Shown here: positions 23,275-31,449 of the stretch, piece after piece
Layout: each line of letters opens with the position of its first letter
Position numbering within the stretch: the stretch's first letter is position 1
NCBI GenBank assembly: GCA_965248495.1
Contig: CBDFJL010000003.1
Span: 2,418,001-2,482,000, forward strand
Length of the DNA stretch: 64,000 nt
Source: CAUYXS01 sp965248495
GTDB taxonomy: Bacteria; Chloroflexota; Dehalococcoidia; Lucifugimonadales; Australimonadaceae
Reading direction: 5' to 3'
The notes under the pieces: generated by a model
Database searches by the model: none
Seen by the model: the letters and a program-made list of their open reading frames with translations, nothing else
Told to the model about the DNA's origin: nothing
Made by a program: the position numbers and the translations under genes

Positions 23275-24001
23275 CCACAGCGCCATCGCGTGGACGGATG
23301 CGACCTGGAACCCAGTGACGGGCTGCACCAAGGTCGGCCCCGGCTGCGACAACTGCTACATGTTCCGCATCTACGAGCGTTGGAACCATCAGGACCCCGC
23401 CGCCGTCGTGCTGCACCCGAACCGGCTCATGGAGCCAGCGTCCCCCAAGTACGAGCCCGGCAAGGTGTTCGTCAACGACATGGGCGACTCGTTCCACCAC
23501 GCCGTACCCGACGATCTGATTGACCAGGCCGTGGCTGTCATGTCCGGCCCTGGCTCTCACCACACCTACCAAGTGCTGACGAAGCGGGTCAACAGGATGC
23601 GGCGCTACAGCGAGACCCGCCCCTTCCCACCGAACATATGGGCCGGCACGTCGATCGAAAACAGGGCATTGCTGGCGCGAGCTGACATGCTCCGACGCGT
23701 CAACGCGAGCGTGCGATTCCTCAGCATCGAACCCTTGCTAGAACCCATGGGGCGGATCGACTTGACGGGGATCCACTGGGTAATCGTCGGCGGGGAGAGC
23801 GGAGGCACACGGCGCCCGTTTGACCCGGCGTGGGCTCGGGAGATACGCGACCAATGCACTGAGCAGGGCGTGGCGTTCTTCTACAAGCAAGGAGGCGGAT
23901 TCAAACCTGGGTTGGGGCGCGAGCTCGACGGGCGGACCTGGGACGAGTACCCACAGGTGACGAAGCGACAACCGGAAGGGCAAGCGGCACTGCCGCTCTA
24001 G
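23267..24001 (+). CDS. DUF5131 / phage Gp37-Gp68 family protein
   Basis: 244 residues. It begins with the family signature IAWTDATWNPVTGCTKVGPG and CDNCY, followed by VLTKRVNRM, FLSIEPLLEPMG and HWVIVGGESGG. The family has a radical-SAM-like barrel, and Cys residues in the GCTKVGPGCDNCY segment probably hold an iron-sulfur cluster. The reaction is unknown. Very frequent in phages and mobile elements. Confidence 0.85.
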   Translation: MADHSAIAWTDATWNPVTGCTKVGPGCDNCYMFRIYERWNHQDPAAVVLHPNRLMEPASPKYEPGKVFVNDMGDSFHHAVPDDLIDQAVAVMSGPGSHHTYQVLTKRVNRMRRYSETRPFPPNIWAGTSIENRALLARADMLRRVNASVRFLSIEPLLEPMGRIDLTGIHWVIVGGESGGTRRPFDPAWAREIRDQCTEQGVAFFYKQGGGFKPGLGRELDGRTWDEYPQVTKRQPEGQAALPL

Positions 24002-24011
24002 GAGGGACCCG

Positions 24012-24194
24012 ATGATCGGCTACTGTTTCAAATGCCGCTGTGACGTCGAGATGGTCGGCCGCGAGGGTGAGCCAGGCCCAAAGGCCGTAACGATGCGCAA
24101 TGGGCGCCCGGCCACCGAGGGCCGCTGCGGCACATGCGGCACGCTACTGCACCGGCTAGGCCACGAGAAGCCTGCCGCGGCGCGACAGTCCTAG
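24012..24194 (+). CDS. DUF5679 small zinc protein
   Basis: 60 residues. YCFKCRCDVEM, VTMRNGRPATEGRCGTCGT and LLHRLG match the DUF5679 pattern (two CxxC pairs around TMxNGRPA). Function unknown. Confidence 0.75.
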   Translation: MIGYCFKCRCDVEMVGREGEPGPKAVTMRNGRPATEGRCGTCGTLLHRLGHEKPAAARQS

Positions 24195-24208
24195 CAAGCA
24201 GACTGTCG
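24183..24208. promoter_or_regulatory. hairpin with CGACAGTC/GACTGTCG arms
   Basis: Perfect 8-base inverted repeat with a 10-base loop, overlapping the end of the DUF5679 gene and just before the next ribosome site. A sister hairpin lies after the next gene (24510-24529). Confidence 0.5.
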
Positions 24209-24227
24209 GAGGGAAAGGAGTTTGGGC

Positions 24228-24506
24228 ATGAACGAGGTAGTACGGCTGTACGAAGACGAAGGGCGCTTGGCCATCGCCGTTGGGGGCGCCACGGTCGGCT
24301 ACAGCGAAGACGATGTCACCGATGGTCTCTTCCGTGGCGACGCAGCAGCTCTAGCGGCGGGCGAGATCGACGACCTGCCGGAGCCGAGCGTTCCGGTCGC
24401 GCGCGGTAGCGAGGCCGCGTCTTACTTCCCCGAGCACGATCAGGTGCAGATTCACCGCGACCTCAGCGCCAAGGCCAAAGACTACATTTACGGCGCCAGG
24501 GAGTAG
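24228..24506 (+). CDS. hypothetical phage protein
   Basis: 92 residues from the Met at 24228, with AAAGGAG upstream (an earlier in-frame TTG exists). Mostly acidic, with AIAVGGATVGYSEDDVTDGL. It is bracketed by two hairpins with the same GACAGTC arms, so it may be an independently regulated unit. No known domain. Confidence 0.55.
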   Translation: MNEVVRLYEDEGRLAIAVGGATVGYSEDDVTDGLFRGDAAALAAGEIDDLPEPSVPVARGSEAASYFPEHDQVQIHRDLSAKAKDYIYGARE

Positions 24507-24509
24507 GCC

Positions 24510-24529
24510 GACAGTCCGCTGAGACTGTC
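24510..24529. promoter_or_regulatory. hairpin with GACAGTC/GACTGTC arms
   Basis: Perfect 7-base arms, 6-base loop, right after the 24228-24506 gene. Same arm sequence as the hairpin at 24183-24208. No U-tract, so an operator-like or processing site is as likely as a terminator. Confidence 0.5.
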
Positions 24530-24607
24530 TGGCGTCGTGGGGGCGAGCGCATTGACAGCGTGTCGGGGCCGTCGCTATCGTGCCGACCTAGCCTGCGATT
24601 GCCGCCT

Positions 24608-25222
24608 ATGCCGCTGATTGACCATTACGAAGCATATTGGGCCAGGGTCACGAACGAGCCCATGGCCCACCACCATGCCGTAGCGGCCGCTGTCGCTGAG
24701 GGCTCTGTGCTGGACGTTGGCGGTGGCGACGGCGCGCTTGCCTCGGTTCTCACCGAACAAGGCCACAGCGTGACCGTCGTCGACTGGTCGATCACCGCAC
24801 TGAACCGGACAGCAGGCACGCCTGTGCGGGCCGATGTCACTAGGCCGCTACCCTTTCGAGACAAGGCATTCGGTACCGCGTGCGCATCCAATGTCGTTGA
24901 GCATGTGTTTGAGCCCGCTGAGTTGGTGCGCGAAATGGCGAGGGTGGCACAAGAGATCGTTCTTGCCGTGCCCAACTTCAACTACTGGCGGTTTCGATGG
25001 GACATGCTCCGCGGCCGCACTCCGCCCTGGAATCGACCTAAGCACCGACACATCTACTGGTTCAACATCGAGGCGCTGAATCAGGTACTGGGGGCGACGG
25101 GCCTGACACCTGTTTCCCGTCAGTACATTGGCCTTCGGCGTTACGGCCGGATCGGGCGGTTCCTAGCGAATCGCTGGCCAAACCTGTTCGCAGACACGTT
25201 CATCGCGCGCCTACGCGCCTAA
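24608..25222 (+). CDS. class I SAM-dependent methyltransferase
   Basis: 204 residues from the Met at 24608. Motif I VLDVGGGDGALASVL, then VTVVDWS and a post-motif region GTACASNVVEHVFEPAELVR of the Methyltransf_11/UbiE kind; the later part YWRFRWDMLRGRTPPWNRPK resembles glycan- or lipid-type methyltransferases. It is convergent with the late genes (4-base overlap with the 25219 gene), at the position where phages carry cargo. Target unknown. Confidence 0.75.
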   Translation: MPLIDHYEAYWARVTNEPMAHHHAVAAAVAEGSVLDVGGGDGALASVLTEQGHSVTVVDWSITALNRTAGTPVRADVTRPLPFRDKAFGTACASNVVEHVFEPAELVREMARVAQEIVLAVPNFNYWRFRWDMLRGRTPPWNRPKHRHIYWFNIEALNQVLGATGLTPVSRQYIGLRRYGRIGRFLANRWPNLFADTFIARLRA

Positions 25223-25470
25223 CCCTGCGGCGTCGTGCGCCACGAGTCGATGTCCTCGCCGATCCGCATCACTGCCTCTGCGAGCTGCCGCTTAGCCTCG
25301 TTCTTCACCGCGGGTTCGACCCAGCCGCGCAGCACGTCCTGCGTCTTGCCCGTTCTGTAGGCAGCTGCCGCCTCGTAGAGCTCCTTGCCGACCCCAACGG
25401 CGTCCTGAGCCTCCTGAGCGATGCCTGGGGCCCTTCTCAGCAGTCTGAGCAGCCAGTTCCATGCATTCAT
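25219..25470 (-). CDS. hypothetical late protein
   Basis: 83 residues, amphipathic helices throughout (NWLLRLLRRAPGIAQEAQDA). Last gene of the late operon, overlapping the previous gene by 4 bases. It could be part of the lysis cassette by position only. Confidence 0.5.
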   Translation of the reverse strand: MNAWNWLLRLLRRAPGIAQEAQDAVGVGKELYEAAAAYRTGKTQDVLRGWVEPAVKNEAKRQLAEAVMRIGEDIDSWRTTPQG

Positions 25471-25754
25471 TGGCCCCCTCCATTCTCACGCCGGTAGAAC
25501 ATCAGCGCCTCATCGAGCACTGGCCCCAGCTTGTCGACCTGCTGGCCAAACTCGTTGACGGCGTTGGAAAGGCCCTCGGCATCGACGTCGACCACGATCT
25601 GCTGAATGCTATCCACTGCCTCAGTCACCTGCTGCACCTCGTCGCGCACCGTCAGGTAGGCAACGGTCACAACGAACGCGGAACCGCCTGCGGTGCCCAG
25701 GAAGCCCGCTATGAGGGCTAAGAGCACCCAGCGGGTCGTCAGCCACGCCTTCAC
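25467..25754 (-). CDS. single-pass membrane protein with coiled coil (possible spanin/holin-type)
   Basis: 95 residues. An N-in membrane segment (WVLLALIAGFLGTAGGSAFV) is followed by a long heptad-like helix (DEVQQVTEAVDSIQQIVVDV). The arrangement resembles phage i-spanins or small lysis proteins. No endolysin accompanies it. Confidence 0.5.
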   Translation of the reverse strand: MKAWLTTRWVLLALIAGFLGTAGGSAFVVTVAYLTVRDEVQQVTEAVDSIQQIVVDVDAEGLSNAVNEFGQQVDKLGPVLDEALMFYRRENGGGQ

Positions 25755-25984
25755 GACAACTGCACCAACAGATAGACCAGCGCGCCTATGATGCCTCCAC
25801 GCTCGGCGATCGGCAGAGCCAGCTCACGCTTGGACTTGCCCTTGCCGTTGAGCTTCACGCTCAGCCAGTGGAAGCCAATGACGGTGACCTCGTGCGCCTC
25901 CAACCCATCAAGCCCAACATGATCGGCCTTGTCTAGCGTGGACGCGATGTAGGTCTCGAACGGGTGTCGCTTCTGCGCGCTCAT
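25751..25984 (-). CDS. small protein with C-terminal membrane segment (holin candidate)
   Basis: 77 residues. A soluble charged N-terminal part is followed by a hydrophobic stretch at the very C-terminus (GGIIGALVYLLVQLS). Overlaps its neighbours by 4 bases and 1 base. Holin role is suggested only by location after the tail genes. Confidence 0.45.
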   Translation of the reverse strand: MSAQKRHPFETYIASTLDKADHVGLDGLEAHEVTVIGFHWLSVKLNGKGKSKRELALPIAERGGIIGALVYLLVQLS

Positions 25985-26058
25985 CAGCCGGCCTCCGCTT
26001 CCGGCGATGTGACGTGCTTCTCGATGCGCTCGCGCGGGTGTGCGGTCACGAGTCCCAT
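25984..26058 (-). CDS. possible 24-residue peptide
   Basis: A frame from an ATG at 26058 encodes MGLVTAHPRERIEKHVTSPE plus 4 residues and ends TGATG-overlapping the next gene. It overlaps the end of the upstream gene by 13 bases. Start and coding are doubtful, but it fills the only gap in this run. Confidence 0.25.
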   Translation of the reverse strand: MGLVTAHPRERIEKHVTSPEAEAG

Positions 26059-26273
26059 CCTTCGCTCGTCAAGAGTGCCTTGGCTGCAACCCGACCGTCA
26101 TTCTCAGCGTTCTGCCGTTCTGCCGAGTACACCACAGCCTTGATCTGCTCGAATATCCACGTGGACATTTCCGAGGCAGTCGGCACGGCGGGTGCTTCGG
26201 TCGCAACACCGGTGAACGCGGTCTTGATCCGTGCCCATTGAGCTGCGGTTACCGTCAGGGTGAGCTCAGGCAT
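26046..26273 (-). CDS. hypothetical late protein
   Basis: 75 residues with AAGGAG 7 bases before the start, which overlaps the preceding stop (TAATG). LTVTAAQWARIKTAFTGVAT and WIFEQIKAVVYSAERQN give an all-helical protein, of the sort found next to phage tail genes. Unknown. Confidence 0.6.
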   Translation of the reverse strand: MPELTLTVTAAQWARIKTAFTGVATEAPAVPTASEMSTWIFEQIKAVVYSAERQNAENDGRVAAKALLTSEGWDS

Positions 26274-26690
26274 TATGGGTCTCCTTTCCTCAGCCGGCGG
26301 TTCAGTTCGAGGATGGCGGCTCGATTGTGAGAGATGCCGCCGCCCAGCAGGCGAAAGGCTGGCTGCACATTGACGGCATAACCACTCGCCATCTTGGGAG
26401 CGATGTCGTAGACACCAAGTTCCACCATGAGGTCGCGGTTCGCCGCCTGTTCTTCCGGGGTCAGCTTGGCGTCCCAACCACGCACGAAACGATCAACGAG
26501 GAACGGGTCGTCGTAGTCGTCAAACAGGGTCGGTATCGCGTCTCCCGCACCGGCCGCGTCGAAGGAGCCCAGGCCGGTGGAATCGACGCCGAACCCCTCG
26601 TTCATCACCCCGGCGGCGGAGACTTGCAAGAAGAATCGGCCCGTGTTGTCGGCACCGTCCCGCTCGTAGCGTGTCCACCCAACTGGCCGA
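26273..26690 (-). pseudogene. C-terminal piece of the tail-fibre protein, displaced by a frameshift
   Basis: In the -1 frame relative to the 865-residue gene, the DNA reads VGWTRYERDGADNTGRFFLQ and then VSAAGVMNEGFGVDS, a natural continuation of the tail protein's IEDTAAVSNNIGQ at 26680-26700. It continues through a helical end (EEQAANRDLMVELGVYDIAP) and stops at 26273. No standalone start is convincing (only a TTG at 26629). Either a base is missing in the gene or assembly, or ribosomes shift frame. Confidence 0.6.
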
Positions 26691-29202
26691 TGTTGTTGCT
26701 TACCGCCGCTGTGTCCTCGATAGCGAACCGGAGTGTGGCCCCGAAGCCGTCAGCCATGTCGGCGGAGGTATCGTTGCGGAACTCCGCCACAGGGGCAAAG
26801 TTGTTCGTGGAGGTGGACTGCCCCTCGAAGACAGCCACTCGGTGGGTCGAGATATTCGCCCGAACGGAGAGCGCCGCGCCCACGTCGGTAGGGGTTGCGC
26901 TGAGCGCCACTATCAGCGGGGCGCCGTCGACCTTCAAGTAGCCCGAGCCCACCACTTGCGGGTCGATGACGAGGTTCGTGCCGTCGTAAGAAATCTTGGC
27001 ATCTCCATCCGTGCCATAGATACCCCCGATGGCGTCGCTGGTCAGGACTCCACCAGTGGTGGCGCTCGTGTGGTCGTGGTCGGCAATCACCCATGTCGTG
27101 GAGACGCCGACGCTGGTGACATTTGCAACCAGTTCCTCAACACGCACCGTAACGTAGCCAGTGCGCCGGCCCAAGCCCTGTTCGCCCTCGTCAACGACGC
27201 GAAGGTCCCACTGAGGGCTCTGCCGTATCTCGACACCGGCAGACGCACTCATTTCGCCCATAACGAAGGGGAACATCACAACGTTCGTCGTCAGGTTCTC
27301 GATAGCGGTGATCAGGTCTTCGGTCGTGCTCCCCGCCCCGCCGCCGAATAGGTCGGCCGTCGTCTCCAGGTCGATCGTGAATTGCCAGTACCGGAGGACC
27401 GCATGCTTCTGACGTCCTTGGGTCTCGAACTCTTTCAGCAACGGCGAATCGGTGTTGTCACCGGCATCGCGCGTGAACTCCAGCCGGACTCGCAGCGTCT
27501 TAGCCGCGATGCCCACCCCGTTGGTCCCGAAGCCGAGGCCGGTGTCTCCGCTCAGGAAGTTGCCCAACGTGGTGTCGGTCCACGCGGCGCCGTCGATGCC
27601 GTACTTGAGCGTGATGTACTCACCGAACGTGTCGGCGCTCAGGTTGCCCGCGTCCACAAGCGCCGCGAGAACCGCGGAGCTGTTCTGGGGGTCGCCCAGA
27701 TCGTCCTCCGGTAATTCGATGAAGGACGTGAGCTGGAACTTGTGAGCCGCCTGCGTGGGCGACTTGAACGGCTCCTCAATGTGGAACATCTCAGAGGCAG
27801 CGGCCCCTTCGAGCGCGAAGTGCAGCCTGGGGGTAGCGTCGTCCTCGGACGAGAAACCCAGCCACGTGATGTCGACGTTTGCGTCGCTCTCGGCGTACTC
27901 GACGTTCCAGACGCCCGTGATCTTGTTGTACGAGAGGATGGAAGCGTTCTTGGAGGCAGCGTGACCGCCATACGCGGCGAAAATCCACGGTGAGGGCGTA
28001 TCCAGCAGGTAGTTGATGTGCCCGTCGTACGGGCCGGGGATGCCGTCAGTCACCGCCAAGGAATCGCCTGTCGCATCACCGTGGCGGCCGGTTTCAGGGC
28101 CAGCGTTGCTGACGGAATACTGCCCGTCACCTACGTACACGATGTGGAGCATGTCGCCCGAGCCGATGGGAACGAATAAGTGCCCGTCCGCGGCGACGAT
28201 GGCGTTGCGCCCATCGTTTGGGTCTCCTGACAGGGGTGACAGAGGAAGCAGCTCAGAAAAGGTCGTGTCGGCCGAGCCCACCTTGTAGATACTCTCCTGC
28301 GTGATGAGCACAGGGACGACCGTGCCCGTGTTGTCGGTGAACTTCACGAATGCCTTGGGGCCATCACCGGAGGGGATCACCGCGCCAGCCGTGAAGGTGC
28401 CACCGCCGTTCGTCGAGTAGTACACCCGAATCTGGGCTATCGTGCCAGTCGTCGAATCTGGGTTTTCCCAGATCGCCACCAGAAGGGTGCTCCCGAAACT
28501 GAGGAGCCTAGCCCGGTCAAACCAAGCGTTGGTCGAACTACGAACGTCCGCTTCGGCTAGATATGCGGTCGTGTTCGGGAAATTGGTCGCCGTCTCCACG
28601 TTCCACGAACCGCCCTCGGCAGAGGTGAGAACGGTATAGGCTTGGTCTAGGTGTCCCGTGCTGCTGTTGGTGTTGCAGACGACGACCATTTCGCCCTCAT
28701 GGACAACTCCATCGAACAGCCGTGTCAGCTGAGGCACGGTGCCCGCCTGCGTAATAACCGAGCCGCCCGTCCAATCGTCCGATGAAGCACCAAACTTTGC
28801 GCACCACGTCCCAAGGAAGGCGTTACTGGCGTAATCCTCCTCGAAGAGGCCCCAGTAGTCGCCCTTGAAAGGGATGGCCTTAATGAGGTGATCGCGTCCA
28901 CGCGTGCTGTGCGTCTGAGACTCGTGGAGGTAGCCAAGCGAAATGGTGCGCCATCGCGTCTGGGCCGAGGAGAAGTTCAGCCCCCCCACTCCATGGCCAG
29001 ACTCCCTATCCATGCGCTGGTAGCCGACGCCTAGGGGAAAACCTTGTAGTGTCGGGAAGCGGTTGACTTTGGCGTTGTCGCTACGTCTCTGGGTGCCGAC
29101 CGTCCGGAAGGCCGTCGGCAGCGGATCGACCACCCCCTGCTCGATCGGAGCCCTTTCCCGCAGCGCGTAGTCGTTCCCGTTGAGAGTGACCTTGGCTGCC
29201 AC
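26605..29202 (-). CDS. large tail/fibre protein
   Basis: 865 residues. Repeated short beta-strand motifs in the first ~550 residues (LFDGVVHEGEMVVVCNT, RLLSFGSTLLVAIWENPDST, VPVLITQESIYKVG) suggest a propeller-like body. The C-terminal ~150 residues (YGTDGDAKISYDGTNLVIDP, RVAVFEGQSTSTNNFAP) are typical of tail-fibre shafts with short Asx-rich strands. Its last 15 residues are out of character and mark a likely frameshift into the next frame. Likely receptor-binding or tail-surface protein. Confidence 0.7.
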   Translation of the reverse strand: MAAKVTLNGNDYALRERAPIEQGVVDPLPTAFRTVGTQRRSDNAKVNRFPTLQGFPLGVGYQRMDRESGHGVGGLNFSSAQTRWRTISLGYLHESQTHSTRGRDHLIKAIPFKGDYWGLFEEDYASNAFLGTWCAKFGASSDDWTGGSVITQAGTVPQLTRLFDGVVHEGEMVVVCNTNSSTGHLDQAYTVLTSAEGGSWNVETATNFPNTTAYLAEADVRSSTNAWFDRARLLSFGSTLLVAIWENPDSTTGTIAQIRVYYSTNGGGTFTAGAVIPSGDGPKAFVKFTDNTGTVVPVLITQESIYKVGSADTTFSELLPLSPLSGDPNDGRNAIVAADGHLFVPIGSGDMLHIVYVGDGQYSVSNAGPETGRHGDATGDSLAVTDGIPGPYDGHINYLLDTPSPWIFAAYGGHAASKNASILSYNKITGVWNVEYAESDANVDITWLGFSSEDDATPRLHFALEGAAASEMFHIEEPFKSPTQAAHKFQLTSFIELPEDDLGDPQNSSAVLAALVDAGNLSADTFGEYITLKYGIDGAAWTDTTLGNFLSGDTGLGFGTNGVGIAAKTLRVRLEFTRDAGDNTDSPLLKEFETQGRQKHAVLRYWQFTIDLETTADLFGGGAGSTTEDLITAIENLTTNVVMFPFVMGEMSASAGVEIRQSPQWDLRVVDEGEQGLGRRTGYVTVRVEELVANVTSVGVSTTWVIADHDHTSATTGGVLTSDAIGGIYGTDGDAKISYDGTNLVIDPQVVGSGYLKVDGAPLIVALSATPTDVGAALSVRANISTHRVAVFEGQSTSTNNFAPVAEFRNDTSADMADGFGATLRFAIEDTAAVSNNIGQLGGHATSGTVPTTRADSSCKSPPPG

Positions 29203-30476
29203 TACCGAGCTCCATCCAAGACCAAGTAGCGACCCGACGAGTCTTCCTCAAAATGGAATACGTCATGCATCTGCGAACCCAGCTTGGGCTTGAAGATGCT
29301 GGCCCGGTTTGCCAGACGCTCCTCTTCCACGGCCCAGGCGTTCATGTCGGATCGGTGCTGCTGCGCCCGCCCAGGGTCGGCTCCTTCCAAGCGTCGGTAC
29401 AGCCCCTTAAGCGCACGGGCCAGCAAGAGGTCCGACTGCGAGGAGTCCAGCTCGACCGTGGAGGCATCCGTCGATAGCGAGCTCAGCCGGCCGATGCCAA
29501 TGAGGCGCAGCTTGTGCCCCGATCTGACCGGGTTGTTCGGCCCGATGCGGGTGTACTCACCATCGGGACGCGTCAGGACGTCTTGATGCAGGATGTAGTA
29601 CGGCCCGAGAACGAATGACGTCGGGATGGTGTAGCGGCTCTTGCGGCCCACCCATAGCCCGCCGGGGCCATCGAAGTAGGCCGTTCCACTCGCAGCGGCC
29701 TCGCAGACCGCGGTGATCTGCGTGGCCCCGTCTGGAACTGCCGCATTCACTTCCAACTTCTTCCAGTTGAGCGCGTTGGTGGCCGTGGTGATGCTGCCGT
29801 CGACGTAGTCCGACGACGTGTAGGTGGAGCCATCGAAGGTGATTCGGATGCGCCCCACGCTGTCGGCCAGCGCGGCGACCCATCGCGCGAAGTGAACGGT
29901 CTTGCCCGTGAGGTCCGAGTCCGAGATGGTCGGCTGCTGGGTGAGCTGCCCCGCCGAGCCGCCTGCGACCACCTTTGCCGCGCCGGCGCCCTCGAAGTGC
30001 AGCACCGTCTCCTGCGTGACCGTGGGCGAACCAACCGCTGTCCAGCCGGTGAACCCGGCCGAGAAGGTCTCGAACAGGCTGTTTGAGAGCAGGTCATCGA
30101 CCACCAAGGTCTCATCTCTCAGGGCCACGTACAGGGGCGGTACCGACGTGCGGATAGCACTGCCGATGGCGTCGTGGGGATGGTCGGGGTCGACGGCCAT
30201 GATTTCGTAGGTGACCGAGGTGGCCACCGTGTTCGAGAAGGCCGTCGTGACCGTGATGGTCGAAGACGAGACGCTGGAGATGCGTCGTGCCTCCGTGTCG
30301 TTGTTACCGGACGTGATGAGGACCCACTTGTCCTTGAGCCGGTTGGCGTCGTACTTCAGGATGCCGGTATCGACCAGCGTGGTCGTGCTTCCGCCGCTGG
30401 TCGTCGTGGACGAGATGAAGAAGCCGAACTCCTTCATCATGTTCGCCCGGAGGGTAGAACGGGTCGTGGTGGCCAA
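29202..30476 (-). CDS. phage structural protein with a carbohydrate-binding-like beta domain
   Basis: 424 residues. Ser/Thr-rich N-terminus (SSTTTSGGSTTTLVDTGILK), then a jelly-roll-like domain (LFETFSAGFTGWTAVGSPTV ... WVAALADSVGRIRITFDG) of the type seen in neck, tail and head-decoration proteins, and a helical C-terminus. It shares 1 base with the 865-residue gene. Probably a tail or connector surface protein. Confidence 0.6.
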   Translation of the reverse strand: MATTTRSTLRANMMKEFGFFISSTTTSGGSTTTLVDTGILKYDANRLKDKWVLITSGNNDTEARRISSVSSSTITVTTAFSNTVATSVTYEIMAVDPDHPHDAIGSAIRTSVPPLYVALRDETLVVDDLLSNSLFETFSAGFTGWTAVGSPTVTQETVLHFEGAGAAKVVAGGSAGQLTQQPTISDSDLTGKTVHFARWVAALADSVGRIRITFDGSTYTSSDYVDGSITTATNALNWKKLEVNAAVPDGATQITAVCEAAASGTAYFDGPGGLWVGRKSRYTIPTSFVLGPYYILHQDVLTRPDGEYTRIGPNNPVRSGHKLRLIGIGRLSSLSTDASTVELDSSQSDLLLARALKGLYRRLEGADPGRAQQHRSDMNAWAVEEERLANRASIFKPKLGSQMHDVFHFEEDSSGRYLVLDGAR

Positions 30477-30479
30477 TGG

Positions 30480-30599
30480 CTACTTCACCGACCCCGTGCC
30501 AAACTTGCCACCGTCCAGCGTTGAACAGTTGATGAGACAGTTCGCCGCACCCGCGAGCCGCTGATGCCCAAGGCTCGCCGCAATCGTGTCCGTTGCCAT
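30480..30599 (-). CDS. 39-residue late protein
   Basis: The start at 30599 has a strong GGAGG 6 bases upstream. The peptide includes ASLGHQRLAGAANCLINCST and GGKFGTGSVK. It stands directly before the 424-residue structural gene. Unknown. Confidence 0.5.
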   Translation of the reverse strand: MATDTIAASLGHQRLAGAANCLINCSTLDGGKFGTGSVK

Positions 30600-30665
30600 G
30601 TGTGCCTCCCTGACCTATCCAGCCGCGTCCGGGTCTCTTGAAGCGGAGGAGGATTAGGTTGTTGC

Positions 30666-30896
30666 TTAGGGTTCTGCTACCGCCGCCTCGGGGAGCTCGG
30701 CCGCGTGACCGTTCATCGACTGTTCCTCTGGGGCCGGGAGCCCATGAACGGTCAGGTTTCCGTTCGAGATATCGATCAGATTCAGGCTCATGCGGCCGGC
30801 CTTCACGTCGTCGATGAGTCCCAACATGGCCTGGTTCGCTTGGCGCACGTTGGTCAACTCCTCGGATAGCCGCCCGTACATCTCGTAGATGTTCAT
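30666..30896 (-). CDS. hypothetical late protein
   Basis: 76 residues from the Met at 30896, overlapping the preceding stop (ATGA). Helical N-terminus (RLSEELTNVRQANQAMLGLI), then a beta part (LIDISNGNLTVHGL) and an acidic tail. Possibly a small tail-assembly or chaperone factor. Confidence 0.55.
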   Translation of the reverse strand: MNIYEMYGRLSEELTNVRQANQAMLGLIDDVKAGRMSLNLIDISNGNLTVHGLPAPEEQSMNGHAAELPEAAVAEP

Positions 30897-31318
30897 TCGG
30901 AGCCCTCCATGAGTCGTATGCCCGTCCCTAGTGGCACTCGTGTGGGAGGCTCCTGGCCGTCGTACTCGCGCCTGATGTAGTCCAGCGAGACGCCCGTTTG
31001 CGCCTGTATCTGGCGATACCAGAGCGCTCGGGGCATGTCCGCGTCCTCCGCGTTCCACTCCATGGGCACGGTCACAAACTCGTCCCGGTTCTCGTCATAG
31101 AAACCGGGAATCTCCTGCACGTGCTCTGGGTACTGCTCGGCCAATACCTTCCAGACGCAGCAGAGGCGTATCCGTAGGGTTCGGGCAAGGTAGGGGTTCG
31201 TCCACTCGCCGATACGCTGGAATGTGCAGTCGCACAGGTCGTCACCGTGGACCCACCTCACCTCAGGGAGCTGGGCCGCGGCCAGCGCTGCTAGAGTTGC
31301 TTCTGCCCGATCGATCAT
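30893..31318 (-). CDS. hypothetical late protein
   Basis: 141 residues. VRWVHGDDLCDCTFQRIGEW and YLARTLRIRLCCVWKVLAEQ place three to four Cys residues that could bind metal. Later EWNAEDADMPRALWYRQIQA is amphipathic. No known domain; ATGA coupling on both sides. Confidence 0.6.
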   Translation of the reverse strand: MIDRAEATLAALAAAQLPEVRWVHGDDLCDCTFQRIGEWTNPYLARTLRIRLCCVWKVLAEQYPEHVQEIPGFYDENRDEFVTVPMEWNAEDADMPRALWYRQIQAQTGVSLDYIRREYDGQEPPTRVPLGTGIRLMEGSE

Positions 31319-31446
31319 CAGCGTGCTTTCACGTGCCGTTTCGCATGGCGGTCAGCAGCCGCTTTGACCCCCGCCTTGTTCGGGCCTGAGGTCTCATGCC
31401 CGCAGGCGGAGCACGTTTCCTTGATGATTTCCTTCGCAGCTGCCAC
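31318..31446 (-). CDS. 42-residue zinc-finger-like protein
   Basis: GTG start 3 bases after the previous stop. TCSACGHETSGPNKAGVKAA followed by ADRHAKRHVKAR has Cys-x2-Cys ... His-x3-His, a C2H2-like site with a basic tail. Stop overlaps the next start by ATGA. A clear small gene in the late operon, too short for usual ORF calling. Confidence 0.6.
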   Translation of the reverse strand: MAAAKEIIKETCSACGHETSGPNKAGVKAAADRHAKRHVKAR

Positions 31447-31449
31447 GGT

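Noticed and set aside
26605..29202. Diversity-generating retroelement acting on the fibre gene
   Set aside because: No reverse transcriptase or template/variable repeat pair was found in the window.
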